In this document: positions 45,083-57,766 of the stretch, one piece after another
Layout: each line of letters starts with the position of its first letter
Position numbering within the stretch: position 1 is the first letter of the stretch
NCBI GenBank assembly: GCA_037953625.1
Contig: CM075651.1
Coordinates: forward strand, 127,996,501-128,060,500
DNA length: 64,000 nucleotides
Source: Crotalaria pallida
Lineage: Eukaryota; Streptophyta; Magnoliopsida; Fabales; Fabaceae
Direction of reading: 5' to 3'
Made by a program: the position numbers and the translations under genes
Notes under the pieces: model-generated
What the model saw: only the letters and a program-made list of their open reading frames with translations
What the model was told of the DNA's origin: nothing
Databases searched by the model: none

Positions 45083-47595
45083 TGTAACATCCTAGAAATT
45101 AATAGTAATATAATAAATTGATAAAATAATATATATGAATATTTATTTAAGAATAGGATTAAGCCATAGAAATTGTATAAGGGTAGTGAGGTAATAGGAA
45201 GCATAGGCCGACCTAGTATGTAAGTATTGGACCTCGGACTGATCCCGGCCGAGCTAAATAGGGACAAACGCGAAACCTGTTGTCAAGTTCGGATTAGTCG
45301 ACCTCAACGCACCTCACTTTATTATCCGAGAAGGAAGCTCGGACTACTGCTGTTCCTCTATACCGAGTCGACGTATCCTAGCTCCTCTGTGACAGCTCAT
45401 GTTGAGCTGTTGGCCCATTGGGTTTCGCACCATCCGTACGATGTACTATCATTCACTTTATGTCACTATCATTGCTTTATGTCCTTTTCAAGTCACTGTT
45501 AATGGCTTCCTTTGGAAGCCAATGAATCCTGTCCACATATTCTAGCTTCTCTAAGAAGCCTCCAATGAGAACCACACAAATATTCTTCCTAAAATAATAA
45601 AAGTGAAACCAATCCACAACATAACACACTTTGCATTCTTACTCTCTTTCCCCTTCGTCTCTCTCTCATTTTCTCTGGAACTCCAGCACCATCAAACCCC
45701 AACATATTTTCCTCCCTCTTCTTACTCACGCACAACCCTCTCTTCCACCAAGTGGTACCAACTGGAGACCCTCCTTCTCTCCGTCCTCTTTCCGTTTCGG
45801 ATGCCCCTGGACAGTCGTGGCAGCCAGTGTGCAGCAAGGAGGAAAGGATTTAAGAGGTGTGAAGCTCACAAGGTCAAGCATCAAGGGAAACCATCCTCAA
45901 ACTCTCAACTCTTATCTCTCACGATTTGAGGTAAGGAGTGAGTGTTACCTCTACTTGAGTTTGGGTTTCTAGTATGTTCATAAAGGGTACTAAGAGTGGG
46001 TGATAGATTAGGGAATGAACATAGGCTAATATTAGAGAGGAAAGGTGAAAAGGGTAATGGGAAGCAATGAATAAACTAGAAACATGAATTTTAGGTGAAG
46101 AGGGAACATTATTTTCGATTATATGCTTATATTGACATGATGGACTGGCTTAATGCTTTATTCATATTGTTGTTGTGGTATAAGTGTTTATGAGCTTTGA
46201 TATTTGTTCTTTATATCTGTGGCCGAGCTAGGAGAGGGTGAGAATGGGAAGTGAGAAAATGGTAAATATGGAAAGTAGGAGAGATAGAGTAATAAGTCAA
46301 ATAATGAGAAAGGTTAATGGAAAAAGGGAATGGATAACGAGGTGAGTTGAGAGAGGCCGAGCTAAAAGAAATGGTTAAAAAGGTAAGAGGAATTAAAGAG
46401 AAATGGTTAAAAAGGTAAGAGGAATTAAAGAGAAATGGTTATAAAGGTAAGAGGAATTAAAGAGAAATGGTTGTGTGATCGGGTCATAGCAGACGCGTAC
46501 TGGGTGCGTGCATTGATCGCGTCAGACGTATACTGGGTATGTGCAGCTGTAAGACGATTACTGGGTACTCGCAGTTATGATTCACACAAGGTTCCGAGCA
46601 CGGAATCGGTGGGATGTGTTCCTGGTCATAGCAGACGCGTACTGGGTGCGTGCATTGATCGCCTAAGGCACCGAGATGCGCCGCTGTAAGACGAGTACTG
46701 GGTGCTCGCAATTATGGACACTCCTTACCCCATAGAATGATCGGAGGTAATGCTCCTGGTCATAGAAGACGCGTACTGGGTGCGTGCATTGATCGCGCCA
46801 GACGCATACTGGGTATGTGTAGCTGTAAGACAGGTACTGGGTGCTCGCAGTTATGGACACTCCAATATCCGACCTTAAATGGTGTAAGACATGCACTGGG
46901 TGTATGCATCCGAGAAGAGTAAAAGATTGTAAGCTATGTAAAAGTGGAATAATGAGTAATGAATCCGAGATAGAGATGGTTTACCGAGGTAAGAGAGTAG
47001 TGGCCGAGAAACCGAGTGTAAGAATTAAGGAAAGGGTATAAGGGGAATTAATCGGATGAACCGAGGTATAACTGATGTGAGCCGAGCTAAATGAGATTAC
47101 ATGATGTGAACCGAGCTAAGTGATGATGTATGCATGTGATATATGGTTTGATTACTTGGTATTTGTGTGCTAATTGACTACTTGTGTTTGGCTTGGTAGT
47201 TCGGTATTACATGTTAGAAACTGCTTATTTAAGTTCTGTGTAATGCTCACCTCCTTACCATTTTTCAGGTACTGAGCCCGAGCAGACGCAGTCCCCGGCC
47301 GAGCAGGTTCACTCCCCCTCACAGGGAGAGTAAGTCATTAGAGTCGGATAGCCTAGATGGGTCTCGGCCAGTTGGCCGAGCTAAAACACTGTTTTGCATT
47401 TTGGATATTGAACTCGGTGTAACTATGTTGTTTCACTTTTACTTGTTGATGTATTGAGTCTTCCGTTTTATAACTCTGATGTTTTTGTATTAATGAAAGG
47501 AAATATTACTTTGGCAATTTATCATATTCATTTTAAAAATAAATTTTAAATCCTAATTTTCGGGTTTAAGGGTAATTATTATATAGGGTGTTACA
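45083..47595 (+). repeat. 5' LTR of Tekay element
   Basis: 2513 bp. Rich in the word CCGAGCT/GCCGAG. Holds a tandem cluster at 46484-46910. Short frames inside it are not genes. Confidence 0.95.
46484..46910 (+). repeat. TACTGGGTG tandem cluster in Tekay 5' LTR
   Basis: About ten copies of (A)YTACTGGGTRYKYGCA, many preceded by AGACGCG or TAAGACG and followed by TTGATCGC or GTTATG. They group into three higher-order units of about 100-135 bp starting near 46484, 46622 and 46757. The same block is in the 3' LTR at about 53644-54072. Confidence 0.85.
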
Positions 47596-47599
47596 TTTT

Positions 47600-47611
47600 T
47601 GGTATCAGAGC
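47600..47611 (+). other. Primer-binding site of Tekay element
   Basis: TGGTATCAGAGC, complement of tRNA-Met 3' end, four bases after the LTR. Confidence 0.9.
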
Positions 47612-47730
47612 AGTTTCTCCTCGGCCTATTGGAGTTGCAAAGGACTCCAGTGGTTACTCACCAAGAGAGTGACAAATAAGTAAAGTCTAGAAGTCTAAGT
47701 TAGACAATAGAGCTCATAGATGTATATGTT

Positions 47731-47734
<4 letters not shown>

Positions 47735-47770
<36 letters not shown>
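47735..47770. repeat. (TA)n microsatellite in Tekay leader
   Basis: About 36 bp of TA repeat, 45 bp before the gag ATG. Confidence 0.9.
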
Positions 47771-47772
<2 letters not shown>

Positions 47773-47815
47773 ATTGTTCGATGGTTAATTGGCTTTCTCT
47801 CCATGACCGAGCAGC

Positions 47816-50800
47816 ATGGCTGGGAGAAGAGCCGATAACGACCGAATTGCTGCCGTGCTGGAAACTTTGGTACAACTGCAGCAGAACCAAGCGCAGGCTT
47901 AGCAGAACCAGGCTGAGAACCTCGATCAGAACATCGCCGCATCCGTAGCAGCTGCAGCTGCAGCCCTTCAGCCTCAACCTCCGGCTCCGATCGAGATCGA
48001 CTGGATGAGCCGATTTAGAAAGAACGAACCACCTCGGTTTGAAGGGGGTTATAATCCAGATGGAGCTCAGAGATGGCTCCAGGACATTGAGAAGATTTTA
48101 CGATCTCTACAACCGCCCTATGAGTACAGGGTGAGGTTAGCTGAATTTGTGCTGGCGAGTGAAGCCGAGCACTGGTGGGAGCAGCAGAGCCGTGGACTGG
48201 AAGCGGCTAATGAAGCCATTACTTGGGATTTGTTCCGAGCTCGATTTCTGGGAAAGTATTTTCCCGAAGATGTCAGGAGAGAGAAGGAGCTCGCTTTTCT
48301 CAAGCTGGAACAGAGGAACTTGAGTGTCGGGGAGTATGCCGCTCAGTTCGAGGATTTGATCCGCTACTGAGGAAGCTACAGAGATGCTGATGAGCGTACC
48401 AAGTGCATCAAGTTTGAGTTCGGTCTCCGTGATGATATTCGGCTCGCATTCGAATATCAAAACGTGGCCAATCTCTCGCAGTTGGTGAACATGGCCAGCA
48501 AATATGAGAAGGGGCTCAAGAGGAAAGCCGATGGAAAGCAGAGCAGGTCGGCACAAAAATCAGTGGGTCCAATCTGAGGAAAAGGAGTTGTTCAGAGATC
48601 TGCTCCCTATGTGAATCCGAGCTCCAGAATGTCAACAGCTCCGAGGAGTGGTGGTCAGATGGTGGTTGTCCCTGGTCCCTATCCGATATGTCAGCACTGT
48701 GGAAAGCAGTACAAGGGAGAATGCTGGAGTCTGGATCCGAGCAGAGCAAGAGGATCCTGTTTTCGCTGTGGCAAGCCTGGTCATTTTGCAGCTCGGTGTA
48801 CCGAGAACATTGTGAAAGAAGAGGTCAATGTGACCAAGGCTCATCAGACTGGTGTTAACCGACCAATGCAGAGAGGCAAAGTTTACACTATGGATGGTGA
48901 AGAAGTGACTGATGCCGACGAGCTAATCCGAGGTACTTGTCTAGTAGACAACATTACGTGTGCTGTGTTATTTGACTGTGGAGCCACACATTCTTTCATT
49001 TCCCTTGACTGTATGAACAGACTAAAGCTATCCCCAGTAGAAATGCCTTACAAACTATCCATTTCTACCCCAACCAATTCTTTTGTAATTACCTCCCAAA
49101 TGTGTCTAGAATGTCCTATCCCAGTGTTAGGCCGAGAGTTTAAGGTCAACTTGATTTGCTTGCCCCTAACCAAATTAGACATTATCCTCGGCATGGACTG
49201 GATGTCCCAACACCATGTCCTGCTCGACTGCCGAGAGAAAACTGTCATCTTTAGTGGCCCTTCTGTTGCAAAGTTAGAGGCAACAGAGGAACCGACCTTA
49301 GACCGAATTCCTGTAGTCGGAGAATTCCCAGAGGTTTTCTCGGACAAAATGTCTGGCTTACCGCCGAGAAGAGAAGTAGAGTTTAGTATAGACTTGGTTC
49401 CGGGAACTGGCCCGATTTCAATTGCTCCGCACAGAATGGCACCTCCCGAGCTAGAAGAGCTTAAGAAGCAGCTGGAAGAACTTTTGGCCAAAAAGCTAAT
49501 CAGACCGAGCGTATCACCTTGGGGAGCTCCGATTTTGTTTGTTAAAAAGAAAGATGGTAGCCTCAGAATGTGCACTGATTATCGGAAGCTCAACGCGGTA
49601 ACGGTGAAGAACAAATATCCCCTCCCTCGGATTGACGACTTGTTAGACCAACTTAAGGGAGCGTCGGTATTCTCAAAGATAGACCTCCGATCAGGATACC
49701 ACCAGATCCGTATCCGAGATGAAGACATTCCGAAGACAGCTTTTAGGACTAGATATGGGCATTTTGAGTATGTGGTTATGCCCTTTGGACTTACCAACGC
49801 ACCTGCCATCTTTATGGACTACATGAGTAGAATCTTCCGACCCTATTTGGACTCGTTTGTGATAGTCTTCATCGACGATATCCTCATCTACTCCAGAAGT
49901 CCGAGTGAACACAAGCAGCACTTGAGAACGGTGTTGCAGGTTTTGAAGGACAAGGAACTATACGCCAAGCTTTCTAAGTGCAGTTTTTGGCTCAAAGAGG
50001 TTCATTTCCTTGGACATGTGATATCCGAGCACGATGTTGCGGTTGATCCCTCCAAGGTAGAAGCTGTACTCAAGTGGGAGAGACCCAACTCGGTAACCGA
50101 GATCAGGAGTTTCCTCGGTCTCGCAGGGTACTACAGGAGATTCATTGAAGGATTTTCCAAACTGGCTCTATCGTTGACCTCGTTAACCCGAAAGGATACA
50201 CCTTATCAGTGGTCCGGAGTGTGCGAACAGAGCTTTCAAGAGCTAAAGAAAAGGTTGACGAGTTCGCCCGTGTTGATTTTGCCCGATCCGACCAAAGCCT
50301 TTAACGTATTTTGTGACGCCTCGAAACAGGGTCTCGGTTGTGTGCTGATGCAACAGGGAAACGTGGTGGCGTATGCCTCTCGGCAACTTCAGCAACACGA
50401 ACAGAATTACCCCACCCATGATCTCGAATTATCAGCTGTGGTGTTTACCCTTAAGATTTGGAGACACTACCTGTATGGCACGAAATTCGAGGTGTTCAGT
50501 GACCACAAGAGTCTCGGCTATTTGTTCGACCAGAAGGAACTGAACATGAGACAGCGCAGATGGGTGGAATTTTTGAAAGATTACGATTTCAACTTACACT
50601 ATCATCCCGGAAAAGCCAACGTGGTGGCCGACGCACTGAGCAGGAAGAGTCTTCATTTGAGCAACATGATGGTCCGAGAGATGTAGTTGATGCAAGAGTT
50701 TAGTGATCTTAACCTCGGCATACAGAAGAAGGAAAATAGTGTGGTGCTGGAAATGCTGCAAGTAACAAATGATTTTGTGGGATTTATCAAGGAAAGACAG

Positions 50801-52208
50801 GCTGTCGACCTAGAGCTCCAGAAACTACTAGAAAGAGCAGGAGACAAGGATGAACCTGACTTCACTAAAGGACCCGATGGTATCGTACGATTTCGGGGCT
50901 GAGTTTGCATTCCTATGGACTTTGAAGTCCGAAGAGAGTTAATGGAAGAAGCTCATAAAACGAAGATGAGTCTTCATCCAGGAGCCACAAAGATGTACCA
51001 GGATCTGAAGAGATTATTTTGGTGGCCGAAGTTGAAGACCGATGTGGCAGATTATGTGTCTCGGTGTTTGACATGCCAGAAAGCCAAGATCGAGCACCAG
51101 AAACCAGGAGGATTACTCAAATCTCTGGAGATTCCGCAATGGAAGTGGGACAACATTTCGATGGATTTTGTGTCGGGCTTACCAAGAACGAGATCAGGGC
51201 AGGAAGCCATTTGGGTTGTGGTGGACCGACTAACAAAGTGTGCCCATTTCCTGCCGATCAGCATGAAGTACAGCCTAGAAAAGCTGACGCAACTGTAGAT
51301 AAAGGACATTGTTCGGCTTCATGGTGTTCCAAGCAGCATAGTATCGGACCGTGATCCTCGTTTCTTATCCCGATTTTGGCAGAGTTTGCAACAAGCCATG
51401 GGTACAAAGTTGAGGTTTAGCATAGCTTATCATCCTCAAACCGATGGACAATCCGAGCGCACCATTCAGACTCTTGAGGACTTGCTGAGGACATGTGTGC
51501 TTGAACAGTCGGAAAGTTGGGAAGCACTTCTGCCCTTGGTCGAATTTACCTACAACAACAGTTTCCATTCAAGTATAGGAATGGCTCCTTTCGAAGCATT
51601 GTATGGTCCGAAATGTCGGACGCCGTTATGCTGGTTCCAGATAGGAGAAAACTTGTTGATTGGTCCCGACATTGTGCATGAGACAACCGAGAAGATCCGA
51701 ATGATACAAGGAAAAATGAAAGCAGCACAGGACCGACAGAAGAGTTATGCCGACAAAAGAAGAAAACCCTTGAACTTCATTGAGGGAGATCATGTATTCC
51801 TTCGGGTATCCCCTGTAACAGGTATCGGCCGAGCTATCAAATCAAAGAAGTTGACCCCCTAGGTTTGTCGGACCATACCAGATATCGGAGAAGATCGGAC
51901 CAGTAGCTTACAGAAATGCTCTGCCTCCGCACTTGTCTAAACTCCATGATGTATTTCACGTCTCACAACTTAGGAGGTACATTCATGACCCCTCACATGT
52001 GATAGCAGTGGACGAGCTGCCGCTAAAAGACAACCTGACTTTCGAAGTTCTTCCAGTCCGAGTTGAGGACAAACAAGTCAGACGGCTCAGAGGGAAGGAA
52101 ATCTCTTTGGTCAAGGTCGTATGGAATCGGAATGATGTGGAGGAAGCTACTTGGGAACTCGAGGAGAAGATGAAGCAGTCATATCCGCAGCTGTTCAATG
52201 CCGACTAA
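47816..52208 (+). pseudogene. Tekay Gag-Pol polyprotein, six stops and one frameshift
   Basis: ATG at 47816. Gag (RFRKNEPPRFEGGY, EAEHWWEQQSRGL), zinc knuckle CFRCGKPGHFAARC at 48758-48799, protease-like LFDCGATHSFI near 48970, RT with the FIDDILIYS box near 49874, RNase H (DASKQGLGCVL), integrase (HPGATKMYQDLKR ... CLTCQKAK, MDFVSGLP, SDRDPRF, TDGQSERTIQ), and a chromodomain-like end (VVWNRNDVEEATWELEE, 52110-52170). Stops in the one frame: TAG 47900, TGA 48368, TGA 48575, TAG 50684, TGA 50900, TAG 51296; an extra C near 51857 then shifts the frame to the end at 52208. PR to RNase H is open over 48611-50686. The protease shows DCG where D-S/T-G is usual. Confidence 0.95.
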
Positions 52209-52230
52209 ATTTCGAGGACGAAATTCCTGT

Positions 52231-52244
52231 AAGTGGGAGAGGAA
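52231..52244 (+). other. Polypurine tract of Tekay element
   Basis: AAGTGGGAGAGGAA directly before the 3' LTR; primes plus-strand DNA synthesis. Confidence 0.85.
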
Positions 52245-54787
52245 TGTAACATCCTATAAATTAATAGTAATATAATAAATTGATAAAATAATATATATAA
52301 ATATTTATTTAAGAATATGATTAAGCCGTAGAAATTGTATAAGGGTAGTGAGGTAATAGGAAGCATAGGCCGACCTAGTATGTAAGTATTGGACCTCGGA
52401 CCGATCCCGGCCGAGCTAAATAGGGACAAACGCGAAACCTGTTGTCAAGTTCGGATTAGCCGACCTCAGTGCACCTCCCTTTATTATCCGAGAAGGAAGC
52501 TCGGACTACTGCTGTTCCTCTATACCGAGCCGACGTATCCTAGCTCCTCCGTGACAACTCATGTTGAGTTGTTGGCCCATTGGGTTTCGCACCATCCGTA
52601 CGATGTACTATCATTCGCTTTATGTGACTATCATTGCTTTATGTCCTTTTCAAGTCACTGTTCATGGCTTCCTTTGGAAGCCAATGAATCCTGTCCACAT
52701 ATTCTAGCTTCTCTAAGAAGCCTTCAATGAGAACCACACAAATATTCTTCCTAAAATAATAAAAGTGAAGCCAATCCACAACATAACACACTTTGCATTC
52801 TTACTCTCTTTCCCCTTCGTCTCTCTCTCATTTTCTCTGGAACTCCAGCACCATCAAACCCCAACATATTTTCCTCCCTCTTCTTACTCACGCACAACCC
52901 TCTCTTCCACCAAGTGGTACCAGCCGGAGACCCTCCTTCTCTCCGTCCTCTTTCCATTTCGGACGCCCCTGGACAGTCGTGGCAGCCGATGTGCAGCAAG
53001 GAGGAAAGGATTTAAGAGGTGTGAAGCTCACAAGGTCAAGCATCAAGGGAAACCATTCTCAAACTCTCAACTCTTATCTCTAACGGTTTGAGGTAAGGAG
53101 TGAGTGTTACCTATACTTGAGTTTGGGTTTCTAGTATGTTCATAAAGGGTACTAAGAGTGGGTGATAGATTAGGGAATGAACACAGGCTAATATTAGAGA
53201 GGAAAAGTGAAAAGGGTAATGGGAACCAATGAATAAACTAGAAACATGAATTTTAGGTGAAGAGGGAACATTATTTTCAGTTATATGCTTATATTGACAT
53301 GATGGACTGGCTAAATGCTTTATTCATATTGTTGTTGTGGTATAAGTGTTTATGAGCTTTGATATTTGTTCTTTATATCTGTGGCCGAGCTAGGAGAGGG
53401 TGAGAATGGGAAGTGAGAAAATGGTAAATATGGAAAGTAGGAGAGATAGAGTAATAAGTCAGATAATGAGAAGGGTTAATGGAAAAAGGGAATGGATAAC
53501 GAGGTGAGCCGAGAGAGGCCGAGCTAAAAGAAATGGTTAAAAAGGTAAGAGGAATTAAAGAGAAATGGTTAAAAAGGTAGGAGGAATTAAAGAGAAATGG
53601 TTAAAAAGGTAAGAGGAATTAAAGAGAAATGGTTGTGTGGTCGGGTCATAGCAGACGCGTACTGGGTGCGTGCATTGATCGCGTCAGACGCATACTGGGT
53701 ATGTGCAGCTGTAAGATGGGTACTGGGTACTCACAGTTATGATTCACACAAGGTTCCGAGCACGGAATCGGTGAGATGTGTTCCTGGTCATAGCAGGCGC
53801 GTACTGGGTGCGTGCATTGATCGCGTAAGACGCCGAGATGTGCCGCTGTAAGACGAGTACTGGGTGCTTGCAATTATGGACACTCCTTACCCCATAGAAT
53901 GATCGGCGGTAGTGCTCCTGGTCATAGAAGACGCGTACTGGGTGCGTGCATTGATCGCGCCAGACGCATACTGGGTATGTGCAGCTGTAAGACGGGTACT
54001 GGGTGCTCACAGTTATGGACACTCCGATATCCGACCTTAAATGGTGTAAGACATGCATTGGGTGTATGCATCCGAGAAGAGTAAAAGATTGTAAGCTATG
54101 TAAAAGTGGAATAATGAGTAATGAATCCGAGATAGAGATGGTTTACCGAGGTAAGAGAGTAGTGGCCGAGAAACCGAGTGTAAGAATTAAGGAAATGGTA
54201 TAAGGGGAATTAATCGGATGAACCGAGGTATAACTGATGTGAGCCGAGCTAAATGAGATTGTATGCATGTGAGTCGAGCTAAATGAGATTGTATGATGTG
54301 AACCGAGCAAAGTGATGATGTATGCATGTGATATATGGTTTGATTACTTGGTATTTATGTGCTAATTGACTACTTGTGTTTGGCTTGGTAGTTCGGTATG
54401 GCATGTTAGAAACTGCTTATTTAAGTTTTGTGTAATGCTCACCTCCTTACCATTTTTCAGGTACTGAGCCCGAGCAGACACAGTCCCCGGCCGAGCAGGT
54501 TCACTCCCCCTCACAGGGAGAGTAAGTCATTAGAGTCGGATAGCCTAGATGGGTCTCGGCCAGTTGGCCGAGCTAAAACACTGGTTTGCATTTTGGATAT
54601 CGAACTCGGTGTAACTATGTTGTTTCACTTTTACTTGTTGATGTATTAAGTCTTCCGTTTTATAACTCTGATGTTTTTGTATTAATGAAAGGAAATATTA
54701 ATTTGGCAATTTATCATATTCGTTTTAAAAAGAAATTTTAAATCCTAATTTTCGGGTTTAAGGGTAATTATTATATAGGGTGTTACA
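52245..54787 (+). repeat. 3' LTR of Tekay element
   Basis: 2543 bp, near-identical to 45083-47595. Extra AGCCGAGCT-type repeat near 54240-54310 accounts for the greater length. Confidence 0.95.
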
Positions 54788-57766
54788 GCAATTCATTGAG
54801 CTTACTCCAAAAGAGAAGGGTTACGTCACTTACAACAACAAAGGAAAAATTCTTGGTATTGGTAAAATTGGTAACTCTTCCAACTTGATTATTGATAATG
54901 TGCTTTATGTTCAATGATTAGAACATAATCTCTTGAGCATAAGTCAATTATGCGATATTGGTAATCATGTATTATTTACCTTTACTCATTGCCTCATCAA
55001 AAGTGACAAAGATGAATCTATCAAATTTGTTGGCAAAAGGTCAAATAATACTTACTTGGTTGATTTAAACAAAGTCACTTCCTTGGTCTCTACTTGTCTA
55101 GTGAGCAAAGAAAGTGACACTTGGTTATGGCATCGTAGGACCGCTCACATTAATGTAAACCAATTAAAGAAATTACAATCTAAAGATCTAGTAGTTGGTT
55201 TACCAAAGCTAAATTTTTCTATTGAAGGTGTTTGTTCACCATGCAAGAAGTGCAAACATACCAAAAACACCTTTGGATCAAAAATAGTGATGTCCACAAC
55301 AAGGCCATTAGAAATGCTTCATATGGACTTGTTTGGACCCTCACAAGTGAAGAGCTTTGGTGGCAACTATTATGCCTTGGTGATTGTTGATGACTTTTCT
55401 AGGTTTACTTGGACTTTATTTTTAACTACAAAGAGTGAGACCTACAAATCTTTTAAACATTATGTTAAACTTGTGCAAAACCAAGTGAATCAGAAAGTAA
55501 TTATTATTCGTACAGATCATGGTGGTGAATTTGAGAACCACAAATTAGATAGATTTTGTTCTAAGAATGGTATTGAGCACCAATTCTCCGCACCAAGAAC
55601 TCCGGAACAAAATGGAGTGGTAGAGCGGAAAAATAGAGTGCTAGAGGAACTTGCTAGAACCATGCTAAATGATTCTCAAGTGCCTCAATATTTTTGGGCC
55701 GATGCCGTCAATACGACTTGTTATGTTTTAAATCGAATTTTAATAAGGCCCACTTTAGATAAAATCCCTATGAACTTTACAAAGGAAGAAAGCCAAACAT
55801 ATCTCATTTTCTTGTCTTCGGATGCAAAGTTTTTGTTTTAAACAATGGAAAAGAAAATCTTGGCAAATTTGATTCCAAATCCGATGAAGGCATATTTTTG
55901 GGCTATTCCTCTCATAGTAAAACTTATAGAATTTTCAATAAAAGAACTTTAACCATTGAGGAATCTATTCATGTTGTTTTCAATGAGTCTTCGAAAGAAG
56001 ATAGTGTTTTATGTGATGCTAGTGAAGGTGGCATTGAATTTTCAAATGAGAAAAAAGGAAGAGAGAAATTAAATGTTGATAAAGAAGAAGTTAGAGAAGA
56101 ACATCCTCCGGCTTGGAAATCTATCAAAGCTCATCCTATTGACAATGTCATAGGAGATATGTCAAAGGGAGTATTAACTCGTAGGTCTATTCAAAACATT
56201 TGCAATTTTGTTTCCTTTGTTTCTCAAATTGAACCCGATTCAATTAAAAAGGCGATTGAGGATGAACATTAGGTTCTTGCTATGCAAGAAGAATTAAACC
56301 AATTTACTAGAAATGATGTTTGGGATTTAGTCCCTAAACCCAACAATCATTCCATAATCGGCACAAAATGGATTTTTAGAAATAAACTTGATGAATCCGA
56401 TTTGATTATAAGAAACAAAGCGAGACTAGTGGCTCAAGGGTACAACCGAGAGGAGGGTATCGATTATGATGAGACTTTTGCTTCGGTTTCACGTCTTGAG
56501 GCAATCCGAATTTTACTTGCTTTTGCATCAATTATGAAATTCACTTTATATCAAATGGATGTTAAAAGTGCTTTCTTGAATGGTTTTATAAATGAAGAGG
56601 TGTATGTCAAGCAACCTCCCGGGTTTGAAAGTCATGAATTTCCAAACCATGTTTATAAATTGAAAAAGGTACTTTATGGATTGAAACAAGCTCCTAGAGC
56701 TTGGTATGATCGATTGAGTTCCTTTTTATTAGAAAATGGTTTTCAAAGAGGGAAGGTTGATAATACTCTATTTATTTGTAAAACTAAAGATGACATATTG
56801 TTGGTACAAATCTATGTTGATGATATCATATTCGGTGCTACTAACGTGTCTCTTTGTAGAAAGTTTTCTAATTTGATGAAAAAGGAATTTGAAATGTCTA
56901 TGATAGGAGAGCTCAAGTTCTTCCTAGGCTTACAAATAAAGCATGTCAAGGAGGGGATATTTGTGCATCATGGGAAATATTGCAAAGAGCTCCTTGAGAA
57001 GTTCGGATTGGACAAATGCAAAGAAGACTACACTCCAATGAGCACATCATGCTACCTAAACAAGGATGATCAAGGTACCCCGGTTGATGTTAGTAAATAT
57101 AGGGGAATGATAGGTAGTCTCTTATATCTTACTGCATCTAGACCGGATATTATGTTTAGCGTATGCATTTGTGCTCGATTTCAAGCTAATCCTAAAAAAT
57201 CACACCTATCCGCAGTTAAGCATATATTTAAATATCTAAAAGGAACAATTAACACTGGTCTGTGGTATCCTGCTGATGCCAATCTTAGTTTAGTTGGTTA
57301 CTCAGATTCCGACTTCTCGGGATGCAAGCTTGATCGTAAAAGCACTAGTGGTACTTGCCATTTATTGGGAAGTTCATTAGTGTCATGGTTTTCTAAAAAG
57401 CAAGCTTGTGTTGCTCTTTCTACCGCCGAAGCGGAATATATCGCAGCCGGTAGTTGTTGTGCTCAACTGTTATGGATGAAACAACAATTATCGGATTATG
57501 GTTTGAAACTTGAAAATATTCCTATTAGATGCGATAATACGAGTGCTATCAATTTAACTAAGAATCCGGTTTATCATTCAAGAACCAAACATATTGAAAT
57601 AAGACATCACTTTTTAAGAGATCATGTGCAAAAAGGTGATTGCACAATCGAATTTGTAAATACTACTAATCAATTAGCCGACATTTTTACAAAATCATTA
57701 CCAAGGGATAGTTTTTATCATATAAGGAGAGAACTTGGTATTTTGGATGAATCAAACATAGGCTAA

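Larger units (their letters stand above)
45083..54787 (+). mobile_element. Tekay-type Ty3/gypsy chromovirus nested in the copia protease
   Basis: LTRs 45083-47595 and 52245-54787, TG...CA ends (TGTAACATCC ... GGGTGTTACA), target duplication GCAAT at 45078-45082 and 54788-54792, tRNA-Met primer site at 47600, purine tract before the 3' LTR. Coding order gag-PR-RT-RH-INT with a C-terminal chromodomain-like segment fits the Tekay/Del lineage. The two LTRs are very similar with small differences (for example CCTAGAAAT versus CCTATAAAT and a short insertion near 54260), so insertion is relatively recent. Six nonsense codons and one frameshift break the polyprotein. Confidence 0.95.
44991..57766 (+). 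pseudogene. SIRE-type copia pol (PR, INT, RT, RNase H), split by gypsy and broken
   Basis: The protease motif LWYLDSGCSRHM at about 45028-45063 ends at the gypsy target site and resumes at 54793 with FIELTPKEKG. TGA at 54915-54917. Integrase: H-X-H with CSPCKKCKH, MDLFGP, RTDHGGEFE, PEQNGVVERKNR (54933-55760). A one-base loss near 55770 shifts frame; the lost frame resumes as YELYKGRKPNISHF, then the GYSSHSKTYRIF segment (to 56270, TAG). RT and RNase H are open at 56282-57766: GTKWIFRNK, MDVKSAFLNG, YGLKQAPRAWYDR, catalytic YVDDIIFG, then STAEAEYIAA and HIEIRHHF. Another shift lies near 45010 before the protease. The RT-RNase H part alone is intact. Confidence 0.9.

Noticed and set aside
46484..46910. 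CRISPR-like spaced repeats
   Set aside because: Spacers are themselves repeats, the block is duplicated in both LTRs and the genome is a plant's; no cas genes.
45227..47041. Short frames in the Tekay LTRs, repeated near 52389-54203
   Set aside because: Present identically in both LTRs, no recognisable domains, and expected from a GC-richer non-coding LTR.
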